Shown one piece after another: positions 34,641 through 43,902 of a stretch of DNA of 59,206 bases; position 1 is the stretch's first letter; each line of letters begins with the position of its first letter. Made by a program: the position numbers and the translations under genes. Source of the DNA: Fusobacterium sp. Its GTDB lineage: Bacteria > Fusobacteriota > Fusobacteriia > Fusobacteriales > Fusobacteriaceae. The stretch is from contig NZ_JAWDXO010000016.1 of NCBI RefSeq assembly GCF_032477075.1, forward strand, positions 1-59,206, given 5' to 3'. The notes below the pieces were generated by a model, which was not told the origin of the DNA, did no database searches, and was given only the letters and a program-made list of their open reading frames with translations.

Positions 34641-35762
34641 ATGAGGTTTTTCAACAAACTTTTTAAAAAAGATAAGAATGAAGAAGAGAAAAGCAATATT
34701 ACTGTTGCTGGTGTTGAAGTTTCTGAAATTCTTGAAGATAATAAAGAAAAAATGGAGACTGAAGCAAAGGATGAAATATCAGATCCTCTTCTTGAAGAAA
34801 AAGAAGAAGTTGCCTCTGATTCTGTTTCAGAAATAAAAAAAGAAGAAGGCAAAGGATTTTTTACTTCACTTAAAGACAAACTTTTTAAATCTAGAGAAGG
34901 ATTATTTGGAAAGTTAAAATCTTTTATTTTAGGAAGAAGTGTAATAGACTTTGAAATGTATGAGGAATTGGAAAATATTCTCATTCAATCTGATATTGGT
35001 ATGGATATGACTGTAAAAATAGTGGGTGCATTAGAAAAAGAAGTAAAAAGAAGAGGTATAAAAGATCCTAAAGATATTTATCCTGTTTTAAAAGAAGTTA
35101 TGGAAGGATTCCTTATTAAAGAAGGAAATGATATAGTTATAGAAGATGGCAAGCTTAATGTTATTCTTGTAGTTGGTGTAAATGGTGTAGGAAAAACTAC
35201 TACAATTGGTAAGCTAGCTTCTAAATTTACAAAGGATGGTAAAAAAGTTATTTTAGGTGCTGGAGATACATTTAGAGCTGCTGCAATTGAACAATTAGAA
35301 GAATGGGCAAAAAGATCTGGTGCTGAAATAGTAAAAAGTACTCAAGGTTCTGATCCTGGAGCTGTTGTCTTTGATACACTTACTGCTGCTGAATCAAGAG
35401 GAGCAGATGTAGCTATCATAGATACTGCTGGAAGGCTTCATAATAAAAATAACTTAATGAAAGAATTAGAAAAAATTCATAATATCATTAAGAAAAAATT
35501 AGGTGTTCAGCATTATGAATCTATTCTGGTAATAGATGGTACCACTGGTCAGAATGGACTTTCACAGGCAAAAGTTTTCAATGAAGTAACTGATTTAACT
35601 GGTTTCATCATAACTAAATTAGATGGAACTGCTAAAGGGGGGATTGTGTTCAGTATATCTGAAGAAATTAAAAAACCAATTAAGTTTATAGGAGTAGGCG
35701 AAAAAATTGAAGATTTAAGGAAGTTTGATGCAAGGGAATATATACAAGCTATATTTGACTAA
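34641..35762 (+). CDS. ftsY: Signal recognition particle receptor FtsY
   Basis: GTPase that docks SRP-ribosome complexes at the inner membrane. Residues 1-75 form the acidic, low-complexity A domain (many Glu, Asp and Lys). The helical N domain covers about residues 80-165 and the G domain follows. GTPase motifs are GVNGVGKTTTIGKLA (P-loop), GDTFRAAAIEQLEEW, DTAGRLHNKNNLMKEL, TKLDGTAKGG and the final GVGEKIEDLRKFDA. The whole 373-residue protein looks intact. AGGAGG precedes the ATG. It is a single-gene unit between a terminator and pta. Confidence 0.97.
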   Translation: MRFFNKLFKKDKNEEEKSNITVAGVEVSEILEDNKEKMETEAKDEISDPLLEEKEEVASDSVSEIKKEEGKGFFTSLKDKLFKSREGLFGKLKSFILGRSVIDFEMYEELENILIQSDIGMDMTVKIVGALEKEVKRRGIKDPKDIYPVLKEVMEGFLIKEGNDIVIEDGKLNVILVVGVNGVGKTTTIGKLASKFTKDGKKVILGAGDTFRAAAIEQLEEWAKRSGAEIVKSTQGSDPGAVVFDTLTAAESRGADVAIIDTAGRLHNKNNLMKELEKIHNIIKKKLGVQHYESILVIDGTTGQNGLSQAKVFNEVTDLTGFIITKLDGTAKGGIVFSISEEIKKPIKFIGVGEKIEDLRKFDAREYIQAIFD

Positions 35763-35800
35763 TATTATACCTTTATTTTGTATATATTTTTCAAAAATAA

Positions 35801-35829
35801 TTGTAATTATAGTTAAAATTTGTTAGTAT
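35801..35829 (+). promoter_or_regulatory. Probable promoter of pta-ackA
   Basis: TTGTAA (35801-35806), a 17-base spacer and TAGTAT (35824-35829) lie about 85 bases ahead of pta. Confidence 0.5.
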
Positions 35830-35915
35830 ATATTTAACACTTAAGGGATAAGTATGTCCTGTGAACATGAAAGATAAAAATCTAAAAAATAAATAATATT
35901 AAGGAAGTGATTGTT

Positions 35916-36914
35916 TTGAGTTTTTTGGTTAAAATAAGAGAAAAAGCAAGAACAGTTGGTAAAACAGTTGTATTGCCTGAAGGACAAGATGAAAGAGTAG
36001 TTACTGCTGCTGCTAAAATAGTTGAATTAGGGCTTGCTAAACCTGTTGTTTTAGGAATTAAAGCAGATATGGAAAGAGTAGCTAATGATTTAAGAATCTC
36101 TTTAAAAGGAGTTGAAATTATTGAAATTGCTAATTCCCCAAAGTTAAATGAATATGCAGCTAAATTTGCTGAATTAAGAGCAAAAAAAGGAATGACTTTT
36201 GAAAAAGCTAAAGAAATTATGTCAACTGAACCTAATTTTTATGGAGCTATGATGGTAAAATTAAATGATGCTGACGCTATGGTATCTGGGTCAGATTCAC
36301 CTACAGCTGATGTATTGAGAGCTGGATTACAAATCATTGGAACTAAACCTGGAATAAAAACTGTTTCTTCTATGTTTGTTATGGAACTTACAGAAAGACA
36401 AGAAACTTATGGCGAAGTTTTATTATTTGGAGACTGTTCAGTTATACCAGTTCCAACTTCTGAACAATTAGCAGATATTGCTGAAGCTTCAGTTGTTACT
36501 GCTAGAAATGTAGTTGGAATGGAAGGAAAAGTTGCTTTAATGACTTTCTCAACTAAAGGTTCTGCAAGTCATCCTGATGTTGATGTAGTTAAAGAGGCTG
36601 GAAACATTTTAAAAGAAAGAGGAGTTAAATTTCCTTTTGAAGCTGAAATACAGGCTGATGCTGCCATCGTTAAATCAGTAGCAATGAAAAAATGTCCTGA
36701 ATCTAAAGTTGCAGGAAGTGCAAATATCTTAGTATTCCCTAATCTTGCAGCTGGAAACATTGGATACAAATTAGTTCAAAGATTGGCTGGTGCTAATGCA
36801 TATGGTCCATTAATTCAAGGACTTGCATCTCCTATTAATGATTTATCAAGAGGATGTTCAGTAGATGACATTGTAAACTTAGTAGCAATTACAGCAGTTC
36901 AAGCAGCTGAGTAA
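35916..36914 (+). CDS. pta: Phosphate acetyltransferase
   Basis: Converts acetyl-CoA and phosphate to acetyl phosphate in the acetate-forming branch of fermentation. This is the short, single-domain type of about 332 residues. Motifs include VLPEGQDERV at the N-terminus, MVSGSDSPTADVLRAGLQIIG, FGDCSVIPVPTSEQLADIA, LMTFSTKGSASHPDVD and the C-terminal NLAAGNIGYKLVQRLAGANAYGP. I start at TTG 35916, which has AAGGAAGTGA five bases ahead. A GTG at 35907 sits inside that ribosome site. ackA follows after 36 bases, so the two are probably one transcript. Confidence 0.96.
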   Translation: MSFLVKIREKARTVGKTVVLPEGQDERVVTAAAKIVELGLAKPVVLGIKADMERVANDLRISLKGVEIIEIANSPKLNEYAAKFAELRAKKGMTFEKAKEIMSTEPNFYGAMMVKLNDADAMVSGSDSPTADVLRAGLQIIGTKPGIKTVSSMFVMELTERQETYGEVLLFGDCSVIPVPTSEQLADIAEASVVTARNVVGMEGKVALMTFSTKGSASHPDVDVVKEAGNILKERGVKFPFEAEIQADAAIVKSVAMKKCPESKVAGSANILVFPNLAAGNIGYKLVQRLAGANAYGPLIQGLASPINDLSRGCSVDDIVNLVAITAVQAAE

Positions 36915-36950
36915 TAATAAAAAAATATAATCTTGGAGGTTAAACGTATA

Positions 36951-38153
36951 ATGAAAGTTTTAGTAATAAACTGTGGAAGTTCATCATTAAAATATCAATT
37001 AATGAATCCAGAAACTAAAGAAATATTTGCAAAAGGACTTTGTGAAAGAATTGGAATAGATGGTTCTAGAATGGAGTATGAAGTACCTGCTAAAGATTTT
37101 GAAATTGAAATAAAAAAACCTATGCCTACTCATAAAGAAGCATTAGAGTTAGTAATTAAAGCAATAATTGACAAGGAACATGGAGTTATTGCTTCTGTTG
37201 AAGAAGTTGGGGCTATTGGACATAGAATGGTTCATGGTGGAGAAACATTTGCTTCATCTGTATTGTTAAATGAAGAGGTTATTAAAGCTGTTGAAGAAAA
37301 CAATGACCTTGCTCCATTACATAATCCGGCTAATTTAATGGGAGTTAGAACTTGCATGGCTCTTATGCCTGGTAAACCTAATGTAGGAGTTTTTGATACT
37401 GCATTCCATCAAACAATGCCTGCTAAAGCATATATGTATGCTTTACCATATGAGGATTACAAAGAATTAAAAGTTAGAAAGTATGGATTCCATGGAACAT
37501 CTCATCTTTATGTTTCTGAAACAATGAGAGAGATTATGGGAAATCCTGAGCATTCAAAAATTATTGTTTGCCATTTAGGAAATGGTGCATCTATGTCAGC
37601 TGTAGTAGATGGAAAATGTGTAGACACTTCAATGGGGCTTACTCCTTTACAAGGGCTTATGATGGGAACTAGATGTGGGGATATTGATCCTGCTGCTGTT
37701 TTATTTATCAAAAATAAAAGAGGATTAACTGATAAAGAAATGGATAACAGATTAAATAAAGAATCTGGAATATTGGGAATCTATGGAAAGTCTTCTGACT
37801 GCAGAGATATGGAAAATGGTGTAGCTGAAGGAGATGAAAGAGCTATACTTGCTGAAGAAATGTTTATTTATAAAATTAAATCTTACATAGGAGCTTATGC
37901 TGCTGCTATGGGTGGAGTAGATGCTATCTGCTTTGCTGGAGGAATCGGAGAAAATGCTGCTGGAATAAGAGAAGCTGCCATTAGTGGTCTTGAGTTTATG
38001 GGAGCAAAAATTGATAAAGAGGTTAATTCTGTTAGAAAAAAAGGAAATGTAAAACTTTCTACTGAAGATTCTAAAGTTTTAGTTTATAAAATACCTACAA
38101 ATGAAGAGCTTGTAATAGCTAGAGATACTTATAAAATTGTTTTTGGAAAATAG
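36951..38153 (+). CDS. ackA: Acetate kinase
   Basis: Makes ATP and acetate from acetyl phosphate, the energy-yielding end of the Pta-AckA route. The protein has 400 residues. ASKHA-fold motifs are KVLVINCGSSSLKYQL at the N-terminus, GHRMVHGGE, VFDTAFHQTMP, RKYGFHGTSHLYV and CHLGNGASMSAVVDGK. GIGENAAGIREA near the C-terminus binds the adenine nucleotide. The start is ATG 36951, preceded by TTGGAGG; an upstream in-frame TTG at 36933 lies before that site. It links by metabolism to the pyruvate oxidoreductase encoded next. Confidence 0.97.
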   Translation: MKVLVINCGSSSLKYQLMNPETKEIFAKGLCERIGIDGSRMEYEVPAKDFEIEIKKPMPTHKEALELVIKAIIDKEHGVIASVEEVGAIGHRMVHGGETFASSVLLNEEVIKAVEENNDLAPLHNPANLMGVRTCMALMPGKPNVGVFDTAFHQTMPAKAYMYALPYEDYKELKVRKYGFHGTSHLYVSETMREIMGNPEHSKIIVCHLGNGASMSAVVDGKCVDTSMGLTPLQGLMMGTRCGDIDPAAVLFIKNKRGLTDKEMDNRLNKESGILGIYGKSSDCRDMENGVAEGDERAILAEEMFIYKIKSYIGAYAAAMGGVDAICFAGGIGENAAGIREAAISGLEFMGAKIDKEVNSVRKKGNVKLSTEDSKVLVYKIPTNEELVIARDTYKIVFGK

Positions 38154-38189
38154 TTTGTTAAAAAATATCAAAAAAAAGTGAATTTATAA

Positions 38190-38217
38190 TTGACAAATTT
38201 TAATAATGATTTAAAAT
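38190..38217 (+). promoter_or_regulatory. Promoter of pyruvate:flavodoxin oxidoreductase gene
   Basis: A perfect -35 TTGACA (38190-38195), a 16-base spacer and -10 TAAAAT (38212-38217), about 55 bases before the gene. A strong promoter fits a central catabolic enzyme. Confidence 0.8.
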
Positions 38218-38270
38218 ATATAGTAGAGTAATTTTTTAAAAATACTTTAAAATTATAGGAGGATATTGTA

Positions 38271-41200
38271 ATGGTTAAAAAAATGCAGACTATGGATGGT
38301 AACCAAGCTGCTGCTTACGCTTCATATGCGTTTACAGAAGTAGCTGGAATCTACCCAATCACTCCATCATCTCCAATGGCTGAATACACAGATGAATGGG
38401 CTTCAAAAGGAATGAAAAATATTTTCGGAGTACCAGTAAAAGTAGTAGAAATGCAATCAGAAGCAGGAGCTGCTGGAACTGTGCACGGGTCTTTACAAGC
38501 AGGAGCATTGACAACAACTTATACTGCTTCTCAAGGATTATTACTAAAAATACCTAACATGTATAAAATAGCTGGAGAACTTCTTCCAGGAGTTATTCAT
38601 GTATCAGCAAGATCTCTATCAGCTCAAGCTTTATCTATTTTTGGAGATCACCAAGATATATATGCTGCTAGACAAACTGGATTCGCTATGCTAGCAACTA
38701 ACTCAGTTCAAGAAGTTATGGACCTTGCAGGAGTAGCTCACTTAGCAGCTATCAAAACAAGAGTTCCTTTTATGCACTTCTTTGATGGATTCAGAACTTC
38801 TCATGAAATTCAAAAAGTAGAAGTTATGGATTATGAAGTTTTCAAAAACTTAATAGATATGAATGAAGTTCAAGCTTTCAGAGAAAGAGCTCTTAATCCT
38901 GAACATCCAGTAACTAGAGGAACTGCGGAAAATGATGATATTTATTTCCAAGCTAGAGAATCTCAAAATAAATTCTATGATGCTGTACCTGATGTGGTTG
39001 CTCATTATATGGCTGAAATTTCTAAAGCAACTGGAAGAGACTATAAACCTTTCAATTACTATGGAGCACCAGATGCAGAAAGAATAATCATAGCTATGGG
39101 ATCTATTTGTCCTATATCTGAAGAAACAATTGATTATTTAAATGCTAAGGGAGAAAAAGTTGGATTAATTTCTGTTCACTTATTCAGACCATTCTCTGAA
39201 AAATATTTCTTTGATGTATTCCCTAAAACAGTTAAAAAAATAGCTGTATTAGATAGAACTAAAGAACCTGGATCAATTGGAGAACCTTTATTACAAGATA
39301 TTCAATCAATTTTCTATGGAAAAGAAAATACCCCAGTAATCGTTGGTGGAAGATATGGATTGTCTTCTAAAGATACTACACCTGCTCAAGTAGTTGCAGT
39401 ATTTGAAAATTTAAAATTAGATCAACCAAAAAATAAATTTACTGTTGGTATTGTTGATGATGTCACTTTCACTTCATTAGAAGTTGGAGCACCTATCTCT
39501 GTTACTAATCCAGATGTTAAAGAATGTCTATTCTTTGGACTTGGAGCTGATGGAACAGTTGGAGCTAACAAAAACTCTATCAAAATCATTGGAGATAAAA
39601 CTGATTTATATGCTCAAGGATACTTTGCATATGACTCTAAAAAATCAGGAGGAGTTACTAGATCTCATTTAAGATTTGGAAAAACTCCTATCAAAGCAAG
39701 TTACTTAATTTCTAATCCAAGTTTTGTTGCTTGTTCAGTACCAGCTTACTTACATCTATATGATATGACTTCTGGAATCAGAAAAGGTGGATCTTTCTTA
39801 ATCAACTGCATCTGGACTCCAGAAGAAGCTGTAAATGAAATTCCAGCTAAAGTAAAAAAAGATTTAGCTAAAAATGGAGCTAGATTATTTATAATCAATG
39901 CTACTGCTCTAGCTGAAGAAATTGGATTAGGACAAAGAACTAATACAATCATGCAAGCTGCTTTCTTCAAACTAGCTGATATTATTCCATTTGAAGAAGC
40001 TCAACAATATATGAAAGATTATGCTAAAAAATCTTATGCTAAAAAAGGTGACGATATCGTTCAAATGAACTATAAAGCTATTGATAAAGGAGCAGAAGGA
40101 TTAATTGAAGTTGCTGTAGATCCAGCTTGGGCTGATTTAGATGTTACTTGTGATTGCTCAGGACATGAACATGAAAACTGTTGTTGTGGAACTTGCAGTA
40201 CTGATATGACTAAAACTGAAAAATTTGTAGAAAAAATTGTTAAACCAGTTAATGCTATAAAAGGAAACGACTTACCTGTATCTGCATTCGATGGATACGA
40301 GGATGGAACTTTTGAAAATGGAACTTCTGCATTTGAAAAAAGAGGAATTGCAGTTCATGTTCCTGTTTGGATTGCTGAAAACTGTATTCAATGTAATCAA
40401 TGTTCGTATGTATGTCCTCATGCAGTTTTAAGACCATTCCTGATGACTGCTGAAGAAAAAGCTGCTTCTCCACTTGAGTTAAAAACTATAAAACCAATTG
40501 GAAAAGGATTAGAAGGATTTGAATATAGAATGCAAGTTTCTGCTCTAGATTGTACTGGATGTGGATCTTGTGCTAATACATGTCCTGCTAAAGAAAAAGC
40601 TTTAGTTATGAAACCTATTGCTGATTCTCTAGAAGCTGGAGAAGACAAAAAAGCTGGGTATTTATTCAACAGTGTTGAATACAGAAGTGACTTAATGTCT
40701 AAAGATACTGTAAAAGGTTCTCAGTTTGCTCAGCCTTTATTCGAATTCCATGGTGCTTGTCCAGGATGTGGAGAAACTCCATATCTTAAAGTAATTACTC
40801 AATTATTTGGAGACAGAATGATGATAGCTAATGCTACTGGATGTTCTTCAATATATAGTGGATCTGCCCCTGCTACTCCATATACAACTAATAAAAATGG
40901 ACATGGTCCATCATGGGCTTCTTCTCTATTTGAAGACAATGCTGAATTTGGAATGGGAATGCATGTAGCTGTTGAAACTATGAGAGACAGACTTCAAAAT
41001 ATAATGGAAGAAAATATGGATAAGGTTCCAGCAGAAGTTGCTGAACTATTTAAAGAATGGATTGAAAACAGATCATCAGCTGCTAAAACTCAAGAAGTTT
41101 CTGCTAAAATAGTCGCTGCTCTTGAAGGAAAAGATTGTGATATCTGTAAAGAAATTTTAAGCTTAAAGCAATACTTGATTAAAAAATCTCAATGGATCTT

Positions 41201-41855
41201 CGGAGGAGACGGTTGGGCTTATGACATCGGTTATGGTGGTGTTGACCACGTTTTAGCTTCTAATGAAGATATAAACATTGTAGTTTTGGATACAGAAGTT
41301 TATTCTAATACTGGAGGACAAGCTTCTAAAGCAACACCTACAGGAGCAATTGCAAAATTTGCTGCTGCTGGTAAATCAGTTAAGAAAAAAGACCTTGCTG
41401 CTATAGCTATGTCTTATGGACATATCTATGTTGCACAAGTTTGTATGGGTGCTAATCAACAACAATACCTGAAAGCTCTTAAGGAAGCTGAAGCATATAA
41501 TGGACCATCTTTAATCATTGCTTATTCTCCTTGTATCAATCATGGATTGAAAAAAGGTATGTCTAAAGTTCAAGATGAGATGAAACTTGCTACTGAATGT
41601 GGATACTGGCCAATATTCAGATACAATCCAACTCTTGAAGCAGAAGGTAAAAACCCATTACAAATAGATTCTAAAGAACCTAACTGGGATAAATATGAAG
41701 AGTACTTATTAGGAGAAGTAAGATATGCTACTCTTTCTAAAGCCAATCCAACTCATGCTAAAGAATTATTTGAATTGAACAAATTTGAAGCTCAAAGAAG
41801 ATGGAGACAATATAAAAGACTTGCTTCTATGGACTTTGCTTCTGAAAAAAAATAA
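38271..41855 (+). CDS. nifJ: Pyruvate:ferredoxin (flavodoxin) oxidoreductase
   Basis: Single-chain enzyme of 1194 residues that oxidises pyruvate to acetyl-CoA and CO2 and passes electrons to ferredoxin or flavodoxin. The N-terminal pyruvate domain includes DGNQAAAYASYAFTEVAGIYPITPSSPM. A ferredoxin-like domain has two 4Fe-4S motifs starting at Cys705 (CIQCNQCSYVC) and Cys761 (CTGCGSCANTC). The C-terminal TPP domain has CPGCGETPY and GDGWAYDIGYGGVDHVL with DTEVYSNTGGQ. Residues 627-642 form a Cys/His-rich insertion (CDCSGHEHENCCCGTC) that I do not expect in the family. Codon use looks biased toward preferred codons, as in highly expressed genes. It has its own strong promoter and GGAGG before the ATG. 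Confidence 0.97.
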   Translation: MVKKMQTMDGNQAAAYASYAFTEVAGIYPITPSSPMAEYTDEWASKGMKNIFGVPVKVVEMQSEAGAAGTVHGSLQAGALTTTYTASQGLLLKIPNMYKIAGELLPGVIHVSARSLSAQALSIFGDHQDIYAARQTGFAMLATNSVQEVMDLAGVAHLAAIKTRVPFMHFFDGFRTSHEIQKVEVMDYEVFKNLIDMNEVQAFRERALNPEHPVTRGTAENDDIYFQARESQNKFYDAVPDVVAHYMAEISKATGRDYKPFNYYGAPDAERIIIAMGSICPISEETIDYLNAKGEKVGLISVHLFRPFSEKYFFDVFPKTVKKIAVLDRTKEPGSIGEPLLQDIQSIFYGKENTPVIVGGRYGLSSKDTTPAQVVAVFENLKLDQPKNKFTVGIVDDVTFTSLEVGAPISVTNPDVKECLFFGLGADGTVGANKNSIKIIGDKTDLYAQGYFAYDSKKSGGVTRSHLRFGKTPIKASYLISNPSFVACSVPAYLHLYDMTSGIRKGGSFLINCIWTPEEAVNEIPAKVKKDLAKNGARLFIINATALAEEIGLGQRTNTIMQAAFFKLADIIPFEEAQQYMKDYAKKSYAKKGDDIVQMNYKAIDKGAEGLIEVAVDPAWADLDVTCDCSGHEHENCCCGTCSTDMTKTEKFVEKIVKPVNAIKGNDLPVSAFDGYEDGTFENGTSAFEKRGIAVHVPVWIAENCIQCNQCSYVCPHAVLRPFLMTAEEKAASPLELKTIKPIGKGLEGFEYRMQVSALDCTGCGSCANTCPAKEKALVMKPIADSLEAGEDKKAGYLFNSVEYRSDLMSKDTVKGSQFAQPLFEFHGACPGCGETPYLKVITQLFGDRMMIANATGCSSIYSGSAPATPYTTNKNGHGPSWASSLFEDNAEFGMGMHVAVETMRDRLQNIMEENMDKVPAEVAELFKEWIENRSSAAKTQEVSAKIVAALEGKDCDICKEILSLKQYLIKKSQWIFGGDGWAYDIGYGGVDHVLASNEDINIVVLDTEVYSNTGGQASKATPTGAIAKFAAAGKSVKKKDLAAIAMSYGHIYVAQVCMGANQQQYLKALKEAEAYNGPSLIIAYSPCINHGLKKGMSKVQDEMKLATECGYWPIFRYNPTLEAEGKNPLQIDSKEPNWDKYEEYLLGEVRYATLSKANPTHAKELFELNKFEAQRRWRQYKRLASMDFASEKK

Positions 41856-41881
41856 TAAAGATTTAATATCTAAGTATTTTT

Positions 41882-41910
41882 GAGACTGACCTATGGTCAG
41901 TCTCTTTTTT
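41882..41910 (+). terminator. Rho-independent terminator after nifJ
   Basis: A perfect 10-bp stem, GAGACTGACC (41882-41891) with GGTCAGTCTC (41895-41904), a TAT loop and six T residues. Confidence 0.95.
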
Positions 41911-41911
41911 A

Positions 41912-41920
41912 TGGTATAAT
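41912..41920 (+). promoter_or_regulatory. Extended -10 promoter of the pentapeptide-repeat gene
   Basis: TGGTATAAT, with a perfect -10 at 41915-41920, lies directly after the nifJ terminator and 38 bases before the next ATG. Confidence 0.55.
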
Positions 41921-41957
41921 AAAATTGAATAAATCAATAGATAGAAAAGGAGTTATT

Positions 41958-42557
41958 ATGTTAGAACAAGATATATTTAAAGCTATTGAAGAAGAAATTC
42001 CAGTTTGTGGTGAATATTTTCAAGAAACAATTCTAGATATTAAAATAAAAAGAATAGATTTTGAAAGAAGTATATTTCAAGAATGTAAATTTGAAAATTG
42101 TGATTTTACTAATTCTTCTTTTTCTCATGTAGAAATGATTAAATGTAGTTTTAAAAATTGTAAATTTATTTCTTCTTATTGGAAATCAAGTATTATAAAT
42201 AATTGTAATGGAGATGGATGTGACTTTAATCAGAGTATATTTAAAACTGTTGATATAAATAAAAGCTCTTTTTTCTATGGAAATTATTCTAATTCTCTTT
42301 GGGAAAATATGAATATTAAAGATAGTTTTTTTAATTATGGATTTCTTTCTGAAATAAAAATGAAAAAAATTAAATTAGATAATGTGAATTTTTCTAATGC
42401 TGATTTTTTTAAAACTCCATTGAAAGGAATAGATTTTTCAAATTGTATAATAGAAAATATAAGAGTATCTGATAATTATAGTGAATTAAGAGGTATGCAG
42501 CTCAGTATAACTCAAACTATGGATATAGCTCTAATTATTGGAATAAAAATAAAATAA
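41958..42557 (+). CDS. Pentapeptide-repeat protein
   Basis: A soluble protein of 199 residues, most of it built of five-residue steps with Phe, Leu or Ile at the central position. Examples are CKFENCDFTNSSF, CSFKNCKF, CDFNQSIF and VNFSNADF. These fold as a right-handed quadrilateral beta-helix. The C-terminal ELRGMQLSITQTMDIALIIGI resembles the end of many family members, including Qnr-type gyrase-protecting proteins, but nothing shows that it acts on gyrase. I chose ATG 41958 with AAAGGAG upstream. It is a monocistronic unit between two terminators. Confidence 0.85.
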   Translation: MLEQDIFKAIEEEIPVCGEYFQETILDIKIKRIDFERSIFQECKFENCDFTNSSFSHVEMIKCSFKNCKFISSYWKSSIINNCNGDGCDFNQSIFKTVDINKSSFFYGNYSNSLWENMNIKDSFFNYGFLSEIKMKKIKLDNVNFSNADFFKTPLKGIDFSNCIIENIRVSDNYSELRGMQLSITQTMDIALIIGIKIK

Positions 42558-42565
42558 TAATATGT

Positions 42566-42590
42566 AAAGCTCTTATAAGTGGCTTTTTTT
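42566..42590 (+). terminator. Rho-independent terminator after the pentapeptide-repeat gene
   Basis: An imperfect stem, AAAGC (42566-42570) with GCTTT, enclosing CTTATAAG, followed by a run of T residues to 42590. Confidence 0.7.
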
Positions 42591-42698
42591 ACTCTCTTAT
42601 AGATTATTTCAGCAAAATATTGTATAATGAGTATGGAAATATTTTTTTAATTTAAAATACAATAATCTTAAATTTTAATTACTTGAGAGAAAAAGAAT

Positions 42699-42915
42699 AT
42701 GGAAACTACGAAATCTATTTTGGGTTGTGCCTCTTCATAAAGACTTGAAAATTCTTTAGGAATAAGTTCTATCCCTCATAAAACTTGTAATTATTCATGT
42801 ATTTATTGTCAGTTAGAAATTTTATGAATTCAAGGTATAAAACATATTCATAAAATTAGAAAATGACCCTAAAATTAATATAATAGATTACAAGAGAATA
42901 AAAAAACATACAAAT
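42699..42915 (+). pseudogene. Remnant of a radical-SAM protein gene
   Basis: Reading from ATG 42699, the frame runs METTKSILGCASS, a TAA stop, then RLENSLGISSIPHKTCNYSCIYCQLE before a TGA at 42825. The second part closely matches the N-terminus of a family of radical-SAM proteins that begin roughly GPVPSRRLxxSLGIDxxPxKTCNYxCIYCQ. Its CxxxCxxC cluster motif (Cys codons at 42786, 42798 and 42807) is intact. The stop replaces one of the paired Arg codons. A further in-frame piece, LENDPKINIIDYK (42856-42894), could be the C-terminal tail of the same gene after a large internal deletion. This is direct sequence evidence plus family memory. The gene cannot make the full protein. Confidence 0.75.
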
Positions 42916-42935
42916 TAAAATAAAAGGGGAATAAA

Positions 42936-43829
42936 ATGGATAATATAGTAAAAAAAGTAGCAGCTATTCATGATCTTTCTGGTTATGGAAGATCTTCATT
43001 AACAAGTATTATACCTATACTTTCAAGTATGAAATTACAAGTATGCCCTGTTCCCACTGCAGTGCTTTCTACTCATACTGGTGGTTTTGAAGGTTTTAGT
43101 TTTCTTGACCTTACAGATTATATGGAACAGCATATAGCACATTGGAAAAAATTGGGACTTGAATTTGATTGTATATATTCTGGTTTTTTAGGATCTCCAA
43201 GACAAATAAAAATAGTAGCTGATTTTGTCGATTTTTTTGGTCATAAAAATAATCTTACTGTTATAGACCCTGTATTAGGAGATAATGGTAGACTGTATGG
43301 AACAATGGAAAAAGAAATGGTAGAAGAAATGAAAAAACTTATTGGGAAAGCTGATATAATAACTCCTAATTTTACAGAAGTTACTTTTCTTTTAGACAAA
43401 GAGTATAAAAAAGAAATAAGTGAAGCTGAAATAAAGGAATGGCTTATAGAACTTGCAGCAATGGGACCTAAAATAGTAATAGCCACAAGTGTTCCTGATG
43501 AAGACTCACATTCAACTGATAGAAAAACAAATGTTGTAGCCTATGACAGAGAAAATAATGCTTTTTGGAAAGTAAGCTGTAAATATATTCCAGCTTCTTA
43601 TCCTGGTACTGGAGATGCATATACAAGTGTTGTTATAGGAAGTCTTCTTCAAGGAGACAGTCTTCCTATTGCTATAGAGAGAGGGGTACAATTCATTACC
43701 CAATGTATTTTAGCAAGTTATGGTTTCAAATATCCAAATAGAGAAGGAGTTCTTCTTGAAAGAATGCTTGATGTATTAAAAATGCCAACTATTTCAAGCA
43801 GTTATGAACTTTTAAAAAATGAGGAATAA
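42936..43829 (+). CDS. Pyridoxal/pyridoxamine kinase, PfkB superfamily
   Basis: ATP-dependent kinase of vitamin B6 salvage that forms pyridoxal 5'-phosphate. The 297-residue protein begins with VAAIHDLSGYGRSSLTSIIPILSSM and VCPVPTAVLSTHTGGF. DPVLGDNGRLY and ITPNFTEVTFLL line the nucleotide site, and YPGTGDAYTSVVIGSLLQG is the C-terminal signature, with the catalytic Asp in GTGDAY. It resembles PdxY/PdxK-type pyridoxamine kinases more than thiamine-related ThiD. It stands alone between a pseudogene and the zinc transporter gene. No promoter is obvious. AAAAGGGG lies ahead of the ATG. Confidence 0.92.
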   Translation: MDNIVKKVAAIHDLSGYGRSSLTSIIPILSSMKLQVCPVPTAVLSTHTGGFEGFSFLDLTDYMEQHIAHWKKLGLEFDCIYSGFLGSPRQIKIVADFVDFFGHKNNLTVIDPVLGDNGRLYGTMEKEMVEEMKKLIGKADIITPNFTEVTFLLDKEYKKEISEAEIKEWLIELAAMGPKIVIATSVPDEDSHSTDRKTNVVAYDRENNAFWKVSCKYIPASYPGTGDAYTSVVIGSLLQGDSLPIAIERGVQFITQCILASYGFKYPNREGVLLERMLDVLKMPTISSSYELLKNEE

Positions 43830-43902
43830 TTTATAAAGGAATTTATACATCTTTTTTGTAATATATATAAAATCTTATAATTTAAAGAAAGGAAGTGAAT
43901 AA

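Larger units (their letters stand above)
42558..42935. other. Gap holding a terminator and a decayed radical-SAM gene
   Basis: This 378-base gap has no intact gene. It contains the terminator at 42566-42590 and radical-SAM gene remnants at 42699-42915. The last bases carry AAAGGGGAATAAA, the ribosome site for the kinase gene. Confidence 0.75.

Noticed and set aside
35850..35876. ATGT...ACAT inverted half-sites upstream of pta as a regulator site
   Set aside because: Arms of only four bases in an AT-rich leader; not repeated at ackA or nifJ, so no better than chance.
41958..42557. Pentapeptide-repeat protein as a Qnr-type quinolone-resistance gene
   Set aside because: Repeat fold and C-terminal pattern are shared by many pentapeptide proteins; nothing specific links this one to gyrase.
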